In this document: in pieces, positions 13,650 to 20,626 of the stretch
How the letters are laid out: the number at the start of each line of letters is the position of its first letter
Numbering within the stretch: the stretch's first letter is position 1
NCBI GenBank assembly: GCA_016931555.1
Contig: JAFGEM010000084.1
Location: 1-20,626, forward strand
DNA: 20,626 bases
Source of the DNA: Candidatus Iainarchaeum sp.
GTDB taxonomy: Archaea; Iainarchaeota; Iainarchaeia; Iainarchaeales; GCA-2688035
Direction: 5' to 3'
Notes under the pieces: generated by a model
What the model was told of the DNA's origin: nothing
What the model saw: the letters and a program-made list of their open reading frames with translations, nothing else
Databases searched by the model: none
Program-made: the position numbers and the translations under genes

Positions 13650-14891
13650 ATGAAAATTGCGTTACTTTCGGATTTTCACTTGGGCTTTGGAAAAGGCACA
13701 GAGAGATTTGAAGAGTCTTTTGAAAACGCAAAATCTGCCCTGGAGCTTGCAATTTCCCAAAAACCAGATTGTATCCTGCTCCTCGGCGACATTTTTGATT
13801 CAGAAATTCCAGACCAGGAAACATGGCACAATGCATTCAAGGTTTTTCTCCCGATAAAACAGACAAAGGGCAGTTGCAGTATCAAGCGCGTTAAGGACGG
13901 AAAGCAAGAGAAAATTCCCTGCATTCACATTCCAGTTATTGCAATTCACGGCACGCATGAGTATCGCGGCAAGAATTACAGGAATGCTGTCGAGGTTCTT
14001 GAAAGCGCGGATTTTCTTGTTCACCTTCATGCTGCAACAGCAGTTGTTGAGCGTGGCGGGGAAAAAATTGCTGTGCACGGGTTAAGTGGTGTGCCTGAAA
14101 AGCATGCGCTTGCAGTGCTAAAGCTCTGGAATCCAAAGCCAGTGCAGGGGGCAGTGAATGTGCTGCTGTTGCACCAGAGCATAAAGGAATTTTTGCCTTT
14201 TGACGATGAAATGATTGCATCGATTTCCCTTGCGGATTTGCCAAAAGGGTTTGATTTGATTGCAAATGGGCATCTGCATTGGAATGACCTGCAGGAGACT
14301 GGTGCGGGAAAATTTTTGCTTACAGGCTCTACAATAATAACCCAGATGAAAAAGCTTGAGGCAGAAAAGCCAAAGTGCATTGAGTTGTTTGACACTGAAA
14401 CAAAAAAAATCTGTTTTTTAGAGTTGCCAGGCCAGAGAAAAATGTTTTACAATAAAATAAAATTTGAGAAGGCAAACCAGGATGCAATAGAAAAAGAGCT
14501 TTCCAAGAGAATTGAATTGATTCTGGCAAACACGTTTGAAAAAAAGCCGTTGGTGAGATTCAAACTCGCGGGTTCTCTCGCAAAAGGCATTTCGAACTCG
14601 GATGTTTCTCTGGCGGAGTTTGAAAAAAAATTTTCAGAAAAAGCAATTCTTTCAATTTCAAAAAATTTTGATTCAGAATCATTCAAAACTAGGCTTGCGG
14701 AACTGCGCAGTGCCCAGCAGGAAAAAAAATCGCTCTCGGAAATGAGTTTAGAGCTCTTGGAAAAGCACTTGGATGAAACAGAATTTGGAAAAAATTTTTC
14801 AATTCACGATCTTCTCGAATTATTCGAGTCAGGAGAGAATGACAAGGCCCTGGAATTGATTCTCCTGGCTTCCCAGAAAAGGAAAATATAA
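13650..14891 (+). CDS. mre11: Mre11/SbcD-like DNA repair nuclease
   Basis: The calcineurin-like metallophosphatase motifs appear in order: SDFHLG (Asp8, His10), LLGDIFD (Asp47), IHGTHEYRG (His103), LLLHQS (His175) and NGHLHW (His208, His210). The layout and 413-residue length fit archaeal Mre11, with a C-terminal capping region (about 250-340) and a coiled, charged tail (340-413) that could bind a Rad50-type ATPase. Mre11 processes DNA ends in double-strand break repair. The usual GNHD/E motif here reads GTHE, so the Asn metal ligand is replaced by Thr102. No rad50, herA or nurA gene lies in the window. The frame is open 429 nt further upstream, over the DUF47 gene, but the family N-terminus begins at MKIALLSDFH. 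Confidence 0.85.
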   Translation: MKIALLSDFHLGFGKGTERFEESFENAKSALELAISQKPDCILLLGDIFDSEIPDQETWHNAFKVFLPIKQTKGSCSIKRVKDGKQEKIPCIHIPVIAIHGTHEYRGKNYRNAVEVLESADFLVHLHAATAVVERGGEKIAVHGLSGVPEKHALAVLKLWNPKPVQGAVNVLLLHQSIKEFLPFDDEMIASISLADLPKGFDLIANGHLHWNDLQETGAGKFLLTGSTIITQMKKLEAEKPKCIELFDTETKKICFLELPGQRKMFYNKIKFEKANQDAIEKELSKRIELILANTFEKKPLVRFKLAGSLAKGISNSDVSLAEFEKKFSEKAILSISKNFDSESFKTRLAELRSAQQEKKSLSEMSLELLEKHLDETEFGKNFSIHDLLELFESGENDKALELILLASQKRKI

Positions 14892-14897
14892 TATATT
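14886..14897 (+). promoter_or_regulatory. Candidate TATA box of the duplicated-domain surface protein
   Basis: ATATAATATATT overlaps the TAA stop of the nuclease gene and is centred about 27 nt before the ATG at 14919. Confidence 0.45.
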
Positions 14898-14918
14898 ACT
14901 TTTGCGTTTATTACTTTC

Positions 14919-15551
14919 ATGAAAGAAAAAATAATTCTACTCTCCTTTCTTATTATTTTTGGGGCTTTGGCTTCGGCCCAGTTCCAGGGAATACTAATAG
15001 TAAACGAGTCCGCAAAGGAATGCGCGCCATACTGGCTGGGTAATGATTGCACGATTTGTCAAGTTCCGGAAGGCTGGGATACAACTTCAGAATGCCCTGA
15101 AGGTTACTCCCTAGTAGAGATTGAAATGGATTGCAGTACAGTAGCAAGCAGGCACTGCCTTTGTGATATTCCCCAAGGCCCTGAAAACTGCAGAAACTTT
15201 GAAATAATTGTCAATTCCTCAAAAAAGCAGTGCAGTGCAGTGGAAGACATTACAGCTTGTACAGATATTCCCGAATCATGGGAGAGAAGGCCAGTAGGCG
15301 TTAGTGTAACAGAATGGGTTTGCCCTGAAAATTATTCTCTTATTTTTGCCTGTCCCTCAGATAGTGGTTTTGAACCCCCGCCAATAGTTCCTAATGGAAA
15401 TGGGGGCAATGGCAGTGGAAGAGACCCCACAGAACCAATTTTTGATTATTGGCCGACACTCGCAATATTCGCGGTTTTTTTCGCTGCATTATTTGTTGTA
15501 ATGGTATTCTGGAAAAAAATAAACCTTGGCAAGAAAGGTGCTTCAAAATGA
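14919..15551 (+). CDS. Membrane-anchored surface protein with a duplicated Cys-rich domain
   Basis: The 210-residue protein has a classical signal peptide (1-20, cleavage after ALASA), a Cys-rich ectodomain, a Gly/Asn/Pro-rich spacer (about 150-172) and a C-terminal helix (about 178-198) followed by a basic stop-transfer end (KKINLGKKGASK). The ectodomain is an internal duplication. Residues 25-72 and 95-145 both read roughly (I)IVNxSxKxC, then C, then P-x-x-W, then CPExYSL, then C. Several NxS/NxT sequons suggest glycosylation. No catalytic motif is seen. The TGA overlaps the ATG of the pyrophosphatase gene (ATGA), so translation is coupled and a role linked to the pump or the same membrane is possible. 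Confidence 0.75.
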   Translation: MKEKIILLSFLIIFGALASAQFQGILIVNESAKECAPYWLGNDCTICQVPEGWDTTSECPEGYSLVEIEMDCSTVASRHCLCDIPQGPENCRNFEIIVNSSKKQCSAVEDITACTDIPESWERRPVGVSVTEWVCPENYSLIFACPSDSGFEPPPIVPNGNGGNGSGRDPTEPIFDYWPTLAIFAVFFAALFVVMVFWKKINLGKKGASK

Positions 15552-17509
15552 CTCCTGAAACAACACTCGCTTTTGTGATTATGGCAGCGCTTTTTTCAAT
15601 AGCAATTGCAATAGCCAAAAGAATTCAAATTTCAAAATTAAGCCCGGGAAACGAAAAAATGCAGGAAATCGCAGGGCTGATCCACAAAGGCTCCCTGACT
15701 TTTTTGAGCAGGCAATACAGGTATCTCATGGTTTTTATTGTAATACTTGGGGTAATAATCCTGGCTTTTTTTGGGCCAAACTCTGCATTTGGCTTTGTTC
15801 TCGGAGCAATACTTTCCGCGCTTGCAGGCAACATTGGTTTGCGGACAGCGACAATAGCCAATGTTCGCACAGCAGAAGCCCTTAAAACAAGCCTTGCAAA
15901 AGGCTTTGGAGTTGCCTTCAAAAGTGCTACAGTAACAGGCTTTGGGGTAGTGGGACTGGCACTGCTCGGATTAACTTTCTTTTATTTTTTTATATCAACG
16001 GAAACAGTCAGTCTTTTCTGCTTTGCCCTTGGAGCATCGAGCATTGCGCTCTTTGCAAGAGTCGGGGGCGGCATTTACACTAAGGCAGCAGATGTTGGAG
16101 CAGACTTGGTTGGAAAAGTTGAAGCAGGCCTGCCGGAAGACGACCCAAGGAATCCTGCAGTAATCGCTGACAATGTAGGGGACAATGTGGGTGATTTGGT
16201 TGGAATGAGTGCAGACATGTTCCAAAGCTATGTTGCAACAATAGTATCTGCAATAGTGCTCGCTTCAATTGTAATGCCGGAGCTTGTTTTATTGCCCTTT
16301 ATATTTTGTGCAATTGGAGTTATTGCGAGTTTTGTTGGAACAATTTTTGTGCACCCCAAAAAACAAAAATTGTTTGCTGCAATAGACAGGGGCATGCTTG
16401 TCAGTGTTGCAATAATGGTTCTGTTTGCAGCGGCAATTGTTTTCTATGGCATTGCCTCTTTTGAAATCGCAGTCAGCTTTTGTATAGGGCTGCTTGCAAT
16501 GCTGTTAATAGGCTATTCCACGGAATTAATTACATCCCCTTTCAAGGGCCCGACTGAAACAATTGCAAGAGCGGCACAGAGCGGGGCAGGCACTAATGTG
16601 ATTGCTGGCTTGAGCCTTGGAATGCTTTCAACTGCAATGCCCCTTACAATAGTGGTTGTTACAATGCTCCTTGCATTTTATGCTGCAGGGTTTTACGGCA
16701 TTGCAATTGCTGTTGTAGGACTGCTAAGTGTTCTTGCGTTGAACCTTAGTGCAGACACTTACGGGAGCATTTCAGACAATGCAGAGGGCATTGCAGAGAT
16801 GTCTGGATTGGGGGAAACAGTGAGAGTACGGGCTGAAAGGCTGGATGCGGTTGGAAACAGCACTGCTGCAATTGGAAAGGGATTTGCAATAAGCTCTGCA
16901 GCTTTAACTGCCTTGGTTTTGTTTGTTGTTTTTGTTGAATTAACTGGAATAAAAAGCATTCAAATAACAGACCCTGTTGTAATGTCCGGGTTTCTGATCG
17001 GCGCTCTAATCCCTTTTTTGTTTAGCGCGCTCACAATGCGTTCTGTTGGAGTGGCAGCAAATAAAATGGTTGAAGAGGTAAGGCGCCAATTTAAGCAAAT
17101 TCCCGGGCTTCTTGAGGGAAAAGCCAAGGCAGACTATGAAAAATGCATTGGAATAAGCACAGAAGCAGCTCTCAATGAAATGATAGCGCCTTCTTTGCTC
17201 GCGCTTATACTCCCTATATTGTTTGCTTTATTGTTTGGGTTGCCTGCACTCGGAAGTTTTTTAGTTGGAGCCACAATAACAGGATTTTTGCTTGCTGTTT
17301 TTATGGTTAATGCAGGCACTGGCTGGGACAATGCAAAAAAGTTCATAAAAGCAGGCCACTTTGGAGGGAAAAAAAGCGAGGCATACAAGGCAGCTGTTGT
17401 GGGAGACACTGTGGGCGATCCATTTAAGGACACGGCAGGCCCGTCATTAGGCATACTGATAAAAGTAATGATTGTTGTTTCGCTTGTTGCAGTAACGTTA
17501 TTTTTATAA
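15548..17509 (+). CDS. hppA: Membrane-bound ion-translocating pyrophosphatase
   Basis: This integral membrane pump couples PPi hydrolysis to export of H+ or Na+. The 653 residues contain the family hallmarks: DVGADLVGKVEAGLPEDDPR (182-201), IADNVGDNVGDLVG (206-219), SADTYGSISDNAEGIAEMSG (401-420), AVGNSTAAIGKGFAI (434-448) and VVGDTVGDPFKDTAGPS (617-633). Ala440 occupies the position where potassium-independent enzymes have Lys, which predicts K+-dependence. The gate region after NVGD reads ADMFQSYVAT, and neither position that normally carries the semi-conserved Glu has one (Gln226, Ala230). The start is the ATG overlapping the previous stop. The frame opens 33 codons earlier, but that stretch lies inside the surface protein gene. 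The acetyl-CoA synthetase gene follows after 31 nt. Confidence 0.95.
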   Translation: MTPETTLAFVIMAALFSIAIAIAKRIQISKLSPGNEKMQEIAGLIHKGSLTFLSRQYRYLMVFIVILGVIILAFFGPNSAFGFVLGAILSALAGNIGLRTATIANVRTAEALKTSLAKGFGVAFKSATVTGFGVVGLALLGLTFFYFFISTETVSLFCFALGASSIALFARVGGGIYTKAADVGADLVGKVEAGLPEDDPRNPAVIADNVGDNVGDLVGMSADMFQSYVATIVSAIVLASIVMPELVLLPFIFCAIGVIASFVGTIFVHPKKQKLFAAIDRGMLVSVAIMVLFAAAIVFYGIASFEIAVSFCIGLLAMLLIGYSTELITSPFKGPTETIARAAQSGAGTNVIAGLSLGMLSTAMPLTIVVVTMLLAFYAAGFYGIAIAVVGLLSVLALNLSADTYGSISDNAEGIAEMSGLGETVRVRAERLDAVGNSTAAIGKGFAISSAALTALVLFVVFVELTGIKSIQITDPVVMSGFLIGALIPFLFSALTMRSVGVAANKMVEEVRRQFKQIPGLLEGKAKADYEKCIGISTEAALNEMIAPSLLALILPILFALLFGLPALGSFLVGATITGFLLAVFMVNAGTGWDNAKKFIKAGHFGGKKSEAYKAAVVGDTVGDPFKDTAGPSLGILIKVMIVVSLVAVTLFL

Positions 17510-17510
17510 A
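17500..17510 (+). promoter_or_regulatory. Candidate TATA box of the acetyl-CoA synthetase gene
   Basis: TTTTTATAAAT overlaps the hppA stop codon and lies 31-41 nt before the ATG at 17541. The synthetase may therefore have its own promoter as well as any read-through from hppA. Confidence 0.35.
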
Positions 17511-17530
17511 TGAGGAAAACCTTAGTATAT

Positions 17531-17535
17531 GGGAG
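17531..17535 (+). promoter_or_regulatory. Shine-Dalgarno motif deciding the acs start
   Basis: GGGAG is followed by five T and then ATG at 17541. An earlier in-frame ATG at 17529 overlaps this motif, so the ATG at 17541 is the better start. Confidence 0.55.
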
Positions 17536-17540
17536 TTTTT

Positions 17541-19523
17541 ATGCCAAAACTGAAAAAAACAAAACAGCCAAAACTTGTTGTTAGGGACAAGGGCAAGAAA
17601 AACATGTTCTGGCCAAGCCCGGAAATGAAGAAACGCGCTTGGATTTCAGATAAGGGAATTTATGATGCAGCCGCTGATAACCCCCTGGCTTTTTGGGAGA
17701 ACAGGGCAAGGGAAGGAATCTCATGGTTCAAGGAATGGAATAAGGTTTACGAGGCAAAACCGCCTTATTTCAAGTGGTTTGTCGGGGCAACACTCAATGC
17801 AAGCTATAACTGCCTTGACAGGCATGTTGAAGCAGGCAATGGAAATGATGTTGCACTGATTTGGGAGCCCGAGCCTGTTGATGAAGAGCCAAGGGTTTTT
17901 ACTTACAGCATGCTTTTGGAGCAGGTTTCAAAATTTGCAAATGTACTCAAAAGCCTCGGAGTGAGAAAAGGAGACAGGGTAGGCATATATCTTCCAATGC
18001 TGCCTGAAGTGCATATTGCAATGCTTGCCTGTGCGCGAATCGGAGCAATGCACAGCGTTGTTTTCAGTGCTTTCAGCCCAGAATCACTGAAAAAGCGCTT
18101 AATAGATGCAGAGGCAAAAGTTTTGATTATATCTGACGGTTATTACAGAAGAGGCAAAAAAATTACCCTAAAAGAGCGTGTTGACCCTATTCTTGGGGAA
18201 ACAAAAGTGCGCAATGTTGTTGTAGTAAAGAGATTCAAGGAAGCAATTGAACTGCAGCAGGGCAGAGACCTGTGGTGGCAGGATTTAATTGTAAATGCTT
18301 CCCCTGATTGTGCGCCCGAGCAAATGGATTCTGAATCAACACTTTTCATACTTTATACAAGCGGAACAACAGGCAAGCCAAAAGGAATTCTTCATGACAC
18401 AGGCGGCTATTTAACGCAAGCTTATTGGACTTCAAAACTAAACTTTGATTTGCATCCGGGAGAATTAATATGGTGCACTGCAGACATTGGATGGATTACA
18501 GGGCACACTTATACCTGCTATGGCCCTTACTCTCTTGGGGTAAAAACCCTGATTTATGAGGGAGCCCCGGACTTTCCAAAAGAAGACAGGTTCTGGGAAA
18601 TAGTTGAAAAATACAGGGTAACTGTTTTTTACACTGCGCCCACAGCAATACGAATGTTTGCCAAAATAGGGGCAAAACACCTCAAAAAACATGATTTGAG
18701 CAGCATTCGCATTCTTGGAACTGTAGGCGAGCCAATTGACGAGGCAGCATGGATGTGGTATTTTGAAAACGTTGGAAACTCAAATTGCCCAGTTATTGAC
18801 ACTTGGTGGCAGACAGAAACAGGGGGAACACTAATAAATGCATTGCCCGGAATAGGGCCGTTTATACCTACTGTTGCGGGCAAAAGCTTTCCCGGAACAA
18901 AACACATTCTTTTGGATGAGGAAGGCAAAGAAGTTCATGGAGACTCTGGAGGTTATCTTGTTCAACTGCCTCCTTTTGCGCCTGGAATGCTGCGCGGAGT
19001 CTACAAAAATCCTGCAAAATATTTAGAGGAATACTGGGGCCACTACGGAAAGGAAATTTATTACACGAGCGACGGCGCGCGATATGAGAATGGTTTTTTC
19101 AGAATTACTGGCAGGGTTGACGATGTAATGAAAGTAGCCGGGCACAGGTTGTCTACAGCAGAGGTGGAGAATGCAATTGAAAACCATGCTTTTGTTTCAG
19201 AGTGTGCAGTGGTTCCAATGGAAGACTCCATAAAAGGGCATGTTCCAGTAGCATTCGTTGTCCTAAAAAAATCCGAGCCTTCAGAGCATTTAGAGCATGA
19301 GCTAGTGCAGGAGGTTGTCAAGGCAATAGGCCCAACTGCAAAGCCGAAGGAAATATTGTTTGTTGATGATCTCCCTAAAACAAGAAGCGGAAAAATAATG
19401 CGCAGGCTCTTGAGAAAAATGCTTGCAAAGAAAGAGGTTGGGGACACGACAACGCTTCAAAACCCAGAGTCAGTGGAACACCTGCAGAAGGCAGTAAGGG
19501 ACTTTTTGCATTCCGACCACTAG
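17541..19523 (+). CDS. acsA: Acetyl-CoA synthetase (AMP-forming)
   Basis: This enzyme forms acetyl-CoA from acetate, CoA and ATP, releasing AMP and PPi. The 660-residue length fits the acetyl-CoA synthetase family. Visible motifs are YTSGTTGKPKG (272-282, phosphate loop), DTWWQTETGG (420-429), where the second Trp fixes a short acyl pocket and so favours acetate or propionate, GRVDDVMKVAGHRLS (524-538, hinge and CoA side), and PKTRSGKIMRR, whose Lys618 is the catalytic lysine controlled by acetylation in the family. The N-terminus has the usual WFxxWNKVYEAKPPYFKWF-type region. The PPi-consuming membrane pump is encoded directly upstream. Propionyl-CoA synthetase activity cannot be excluded. 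A membrane protein gene follows 9 nt after the stop. Confidence 0.95.
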   Translation: MPKLKKTKQPKLVVRDKGKKNMFWPSPEMKKRAWISDKGIYDAAADNPLAFWENRAREGISWFKEWNKVYEAKPPYFKWFVGATLNASYNCLDRHVEAGNGNDVALIWEPEPVDEEPRVFTYSMLLEQVSKFANVLKSLGVRKGDRVGIYLPMLPEVHIAMLACARIGAMHSVVFSAFSPESLKKRLIDAEAKVLIISDGYYRRGKKITLKERVDPILGETKVRNVVVVKRFKEAIELQQGRDLWWQDLIVNASPDCAPEQMDSESTLFILYTSGTTGKPKGILHDTGGYLTQAYWTSKLNFDLHPGELIWCTADIGWITGHTYTCYGPYSLGVKTLIYEGAPDFPKEDRFWEIVEKYRVTVFYTAPTAIRMFAKIGAKHLKKHDLSSIRILGTVGEPIDEAAWMWYFENVGNSNCPVIDTWWQTETGGTLINALPGIGPFIPTVAGKSFPGTKHILLDEEGKEVHGDSGGYLVQLPPFAPGMLRGVYKNPAKYLEEYWGHYGKEIYYTSDGARYENGFFRITGRVDDVMKVAGHRLSTAEVENAIENHAFVSECAVVPMEDSIKGHVPVAFVVLKKSEPSEHLEHELVQEVVKAIGPTAKPKEILFVDDLPKTRSGKIMRRLLRKMLAKKEVGDTTTLQNPESVEHLQKAVRDFLHSDH

Positions 19524-19532
19524 GTTTTTATA

Positions 19533-20042
19533 ATGGAAAAAAGGAAGCTTGTTTTTTTCCTGTTTGCTGTGCTGGCCCTAATGTGCATTCCTCTTCTAGC
19601 GCTTTTCCTGCAGGGCGCTGTTCTTGCAGTGCCTGTTTTTATTCTCTGCTTTTTTGTCCTGACACTTTTGCGAAGCAGGCTCAAATACTTTTTTGCTCTT
19701 GCTCTGGGCATGCTCCTGCCACTCGCAATACTTTATTACCTGCAATTTTCATTTCAAGCTTTGGCAGAGTCTTTTGGCTTGGCAGGAGCAAGTGTTGACA
19801 TAGCTCTGTTTTCGAGTTCAGAGCTTTTGCTTAACATTGCATTGGCTGTTGGATCTTCTATACTTGCGTTATTTGCTTTTGCGCAATTCCAAAAAACAGG
19901 CCATTTTAGGCGCTCTGAGCCCGCTTATTTTTTTGCTGCCCTTGGCGCCTGCTTTCTTGCAGCGATTTTTGCACTTTGGTTTTTAGCAATACTCGCACAG
20001 GCTTTTCTTGTTTTGGCAACTTTCTACGCTGCTCCATTCTGA
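19533..20042 (+). CDS. Polytopic membrane protein of unknown function
   Basis: No family is recognised. The 169-residue, strongly hydrophobic protein has about five predicted helices (about 6-24, 28-46, 51-71, 94-116 and 130-165, the last probably two). A short basic loop FQKTGHFRRSEP (118-129) precedes the last pair, and there is a stretch of small residues (FGLAGASVDIALFSSSE) between helices 3 and 4. The ATG lies 9 nt after the acetyl-CoA synthetase stop, so the two genes are probably cotranscribed. It might relate to acetate handling, but it does not resemble known acetate permeases such as ActP or SatP. Convergent with cutA. Confidence 0.7.
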   Translation: MEKRKLVFFLFAVLALMCIPLLALFLQGAVLAVPVFILCFFVLTLLRSRLKYFFALALGMLLPLAILYYLQFSFQALAESFGLAGASVDIALFSSSELLLNIALAVGSSILALFAFAQFQKTGHFRRSEPAYFFAALGACFLAAIFALWFLAILAQAFLVLATFYAAPF

Positions 20043-20063
20043 AACTGTGGGTTTCTTTCCAAT

Positions 20064-20393
20064 TCAAACTAATTTGTTTTCCTGGTTTGTTTCCCGTTCA
20101 ATCCACTTAGCGTAAGGCTTGGCAATCTGCCCTGCATTGAAGAATTCTATTGCAGGTATCTCATAACTGTGCAGTTTCCTGGTTTCTTTTATTACTGTTT
20201 CAATATTCTTTTCCTGTGTTTTAAGCAAAAGCAGTGTTTCATCCGCTGACTCGATTTTGTTGTTCCACCAGTATTTGGATTGAATGCCGCTTAAAATATT
20301 GGCGCAGGCAACAAGCCTTTTTTCAAGCAAAGCATCTGCAATTTTTTCGGCTTCTTCAGTGTCTTTGCATACAATAAAACCAATGGAAATCAT
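20064..20393 (-). CDS. cutA: CutA divalent-ion tolerance protein
   Basis: This small cytosolic trimer-forming protein of 109 residues has the CutA1 pattern: an N-terminal strand MISIGFIVCKDTEEAEKIAD, LLEKRLVACANIL (22-34), SKYWWNNKIESADETLLLLK (39-58) and HSYEIPAIEFF (75-85). The Tyr-Trp-Trp segment and the SYEIP motif are the most characteristic. CutA is widespread and was linked to copper and other divalent-metal tolerance, although its molecular role is not settled. The gene is monocistronic, convergent with the membrane protein gene, and shares a promoter box with the divergent HAD gene. Confidence 0.94.
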   Translation of the reverse strand: MISIGFIVCKDTEEAEKIADALLEKRLVACANILSGIQSKYWWNNKIESADETLLLLKTQEKNIETVIKETRKLHSYEIPAIEFFNAGQIAKPYAKWIERETNQENKLV

Positions 20394-20419
20394 GGATAGT
20401 AGCTATTTGTTATTGAATT

Positions 20420-20430
20420 ATTTTATAAAC
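20420..20430. promoter_or_regulatory. Candidate bidirectional TATA box between cutA and the HAD gene
   Basis: ATTTTATAAAC is centred about 26 nt before the plus-strand ATG at 20451 and about 32 nt before the cutA ATG at 20393. It is AT-symmetric enough to work in both directions. Confidence 0.45.
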
Positions 20431-20450
20431 ACTATTTTTCCAATTCATTT

Positions 20451-20626
20451 ATGATTAAGGCTATTGTTTTTGATTTGGACAACACTCTTATTGATTTCAT
20501 GAAAATGAAGGAGCTTTGCTGTGAAGCGTCAGTAACAGCAATGGTCGAGGCAGGGCTTCCGCTGGACAGGAACACTGCTTTGGAAAAGCTTATGCGGTTG
20601 TACTGGAAGCAGGGAATTGAAAGCCA
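20451..20626 (+). CDS. HAD-superfamily hydrolase (partial, N-terminus only)
   Basis: The first 58 codons are present, and the gene continues beyond the right edge. The peptide starts MIKAIVFDLDNTLIDFMKMK, where FDLDNTL is HAD motif I (Asp8 nucleophile, Asp10 acid/base). The following helices (ELCCEASVTAMVEAGLPLD, then LEKLMRLYWKQGIES) fit a helical C1-type cap as in haloacid-dehalogenase or phosphoglycolate-phosphatase-like members. The substrate cannot be told from this fragment. It appears to be leaderless, with a TATA-like box centred 26 nt before the ATG. Confidence 0.85.
   Translation, partial: MIKAIVFDLDNTLIDFMKMKELCCEASVTAMVEAGLPLDRNTALEKLMRLYWKQGIES

Noticed and set aside
15449..15547. 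In-frame extension upstream of hppA
   Set aside because: It overlaps the C-terminal helix of the surface protein in another frame; the ATGA overlap start at 15548 gives the normal family N-terminus.
1..20626. CRISPR array, insertion sequence, integrase or prophage module
   Set aside because: No spaced direct repeats of array type, terminal inverted repeats, or transposase/integrase coding sequence were found on either strand.

Overview
This 20.6 kb window is archaeal chromosome. The evidence is a ribosomal protein of the L10e (archaeal/eukaryotic uL16) type, the first codons of a Dph2-like diphthamide enzyme, an inositol-1-phosphate synthase next to a CDP-alcohol phosphatidyltransferase (an archaetidylinositol module), an Mre11-like nuclease, and AT-rich boxes centred about 26 nt before many start codons, as expected for leaderless archaeal transcripts. 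Many genes are small, membrane-bound or hard to assign. I lean towards a DPANN-type archaeon such as a Diapherotrites-like lineage, but this cannot be settled from the sequence alone. No CRISPR array, insertion sequence, rRNA or phage module was seen. No gap without a gene exceeds 300 bases.

Layout. 1-87: 5' end of dph2 (minus), divergent from a basic protein with a decayed Nudix box (144-1100). 1101-3668: PEP synthase (minus), convergent with the Nudix-like gene with no spacer. 3759-4151: small two-helix membrane protein with an acidic tail. 4228-4947: L10e with a long Lys/Glu tail. 5053-5637: cytosolic NlpC/P60-like cysteine protein. 5663-7625: an operon, read right to left, of lipoprotein, two-helix membrane protein and GH15 glucoamylase-like enzyme. 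7690-8160: Cys-rich lipoprotein. 8341-8411: tRNA-Cys(GCA). 8459-10215: inositol phospholipid operon. 10285-10822: RelE-type toxin-antitoxin pair with a phased-repeat operator candidate. 10909-11948: transglutaminase-like protein divergent from a PadR regulator. 11945-13585: PiT phosphate transporter and its DUF47/PhoU-like partner. 13650-14891: Mre11-like nuclease. 14919-20042: a plus-strand run of a duplicated-domain surface protein, membrane pyrophosphatase, AMP-forming acetyl-CoA synthetase and a polytopic membrane protein. 20064-20393: CutA. 20451-end: start of a HAD-family hydrolase.

How the genes fit together. Acetyl-CoA synthetase makes AMP and PPi, and the neighbouring membrane pyrophosphatase can recover the PPi as an ion gradient. 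PEP synthase and the GH15 enzyme point to interconversion of C2/C3 acids and stored glucan, although these genes are not contiguous. Inositol-1-phosphate synthase supplies the headgroup for the lipid synthase encoded just downstream. Low-affinity phosphate uptake and its DUF47 partner form another compact operon. The points most worth a second look are the helically phased operator, the pyrophosphatase lacking the usual gate glutamate, the Nudix-like protein without its catalytic glutamates, and two cytosolic papain-fold proteins with basic N-terminal tails.
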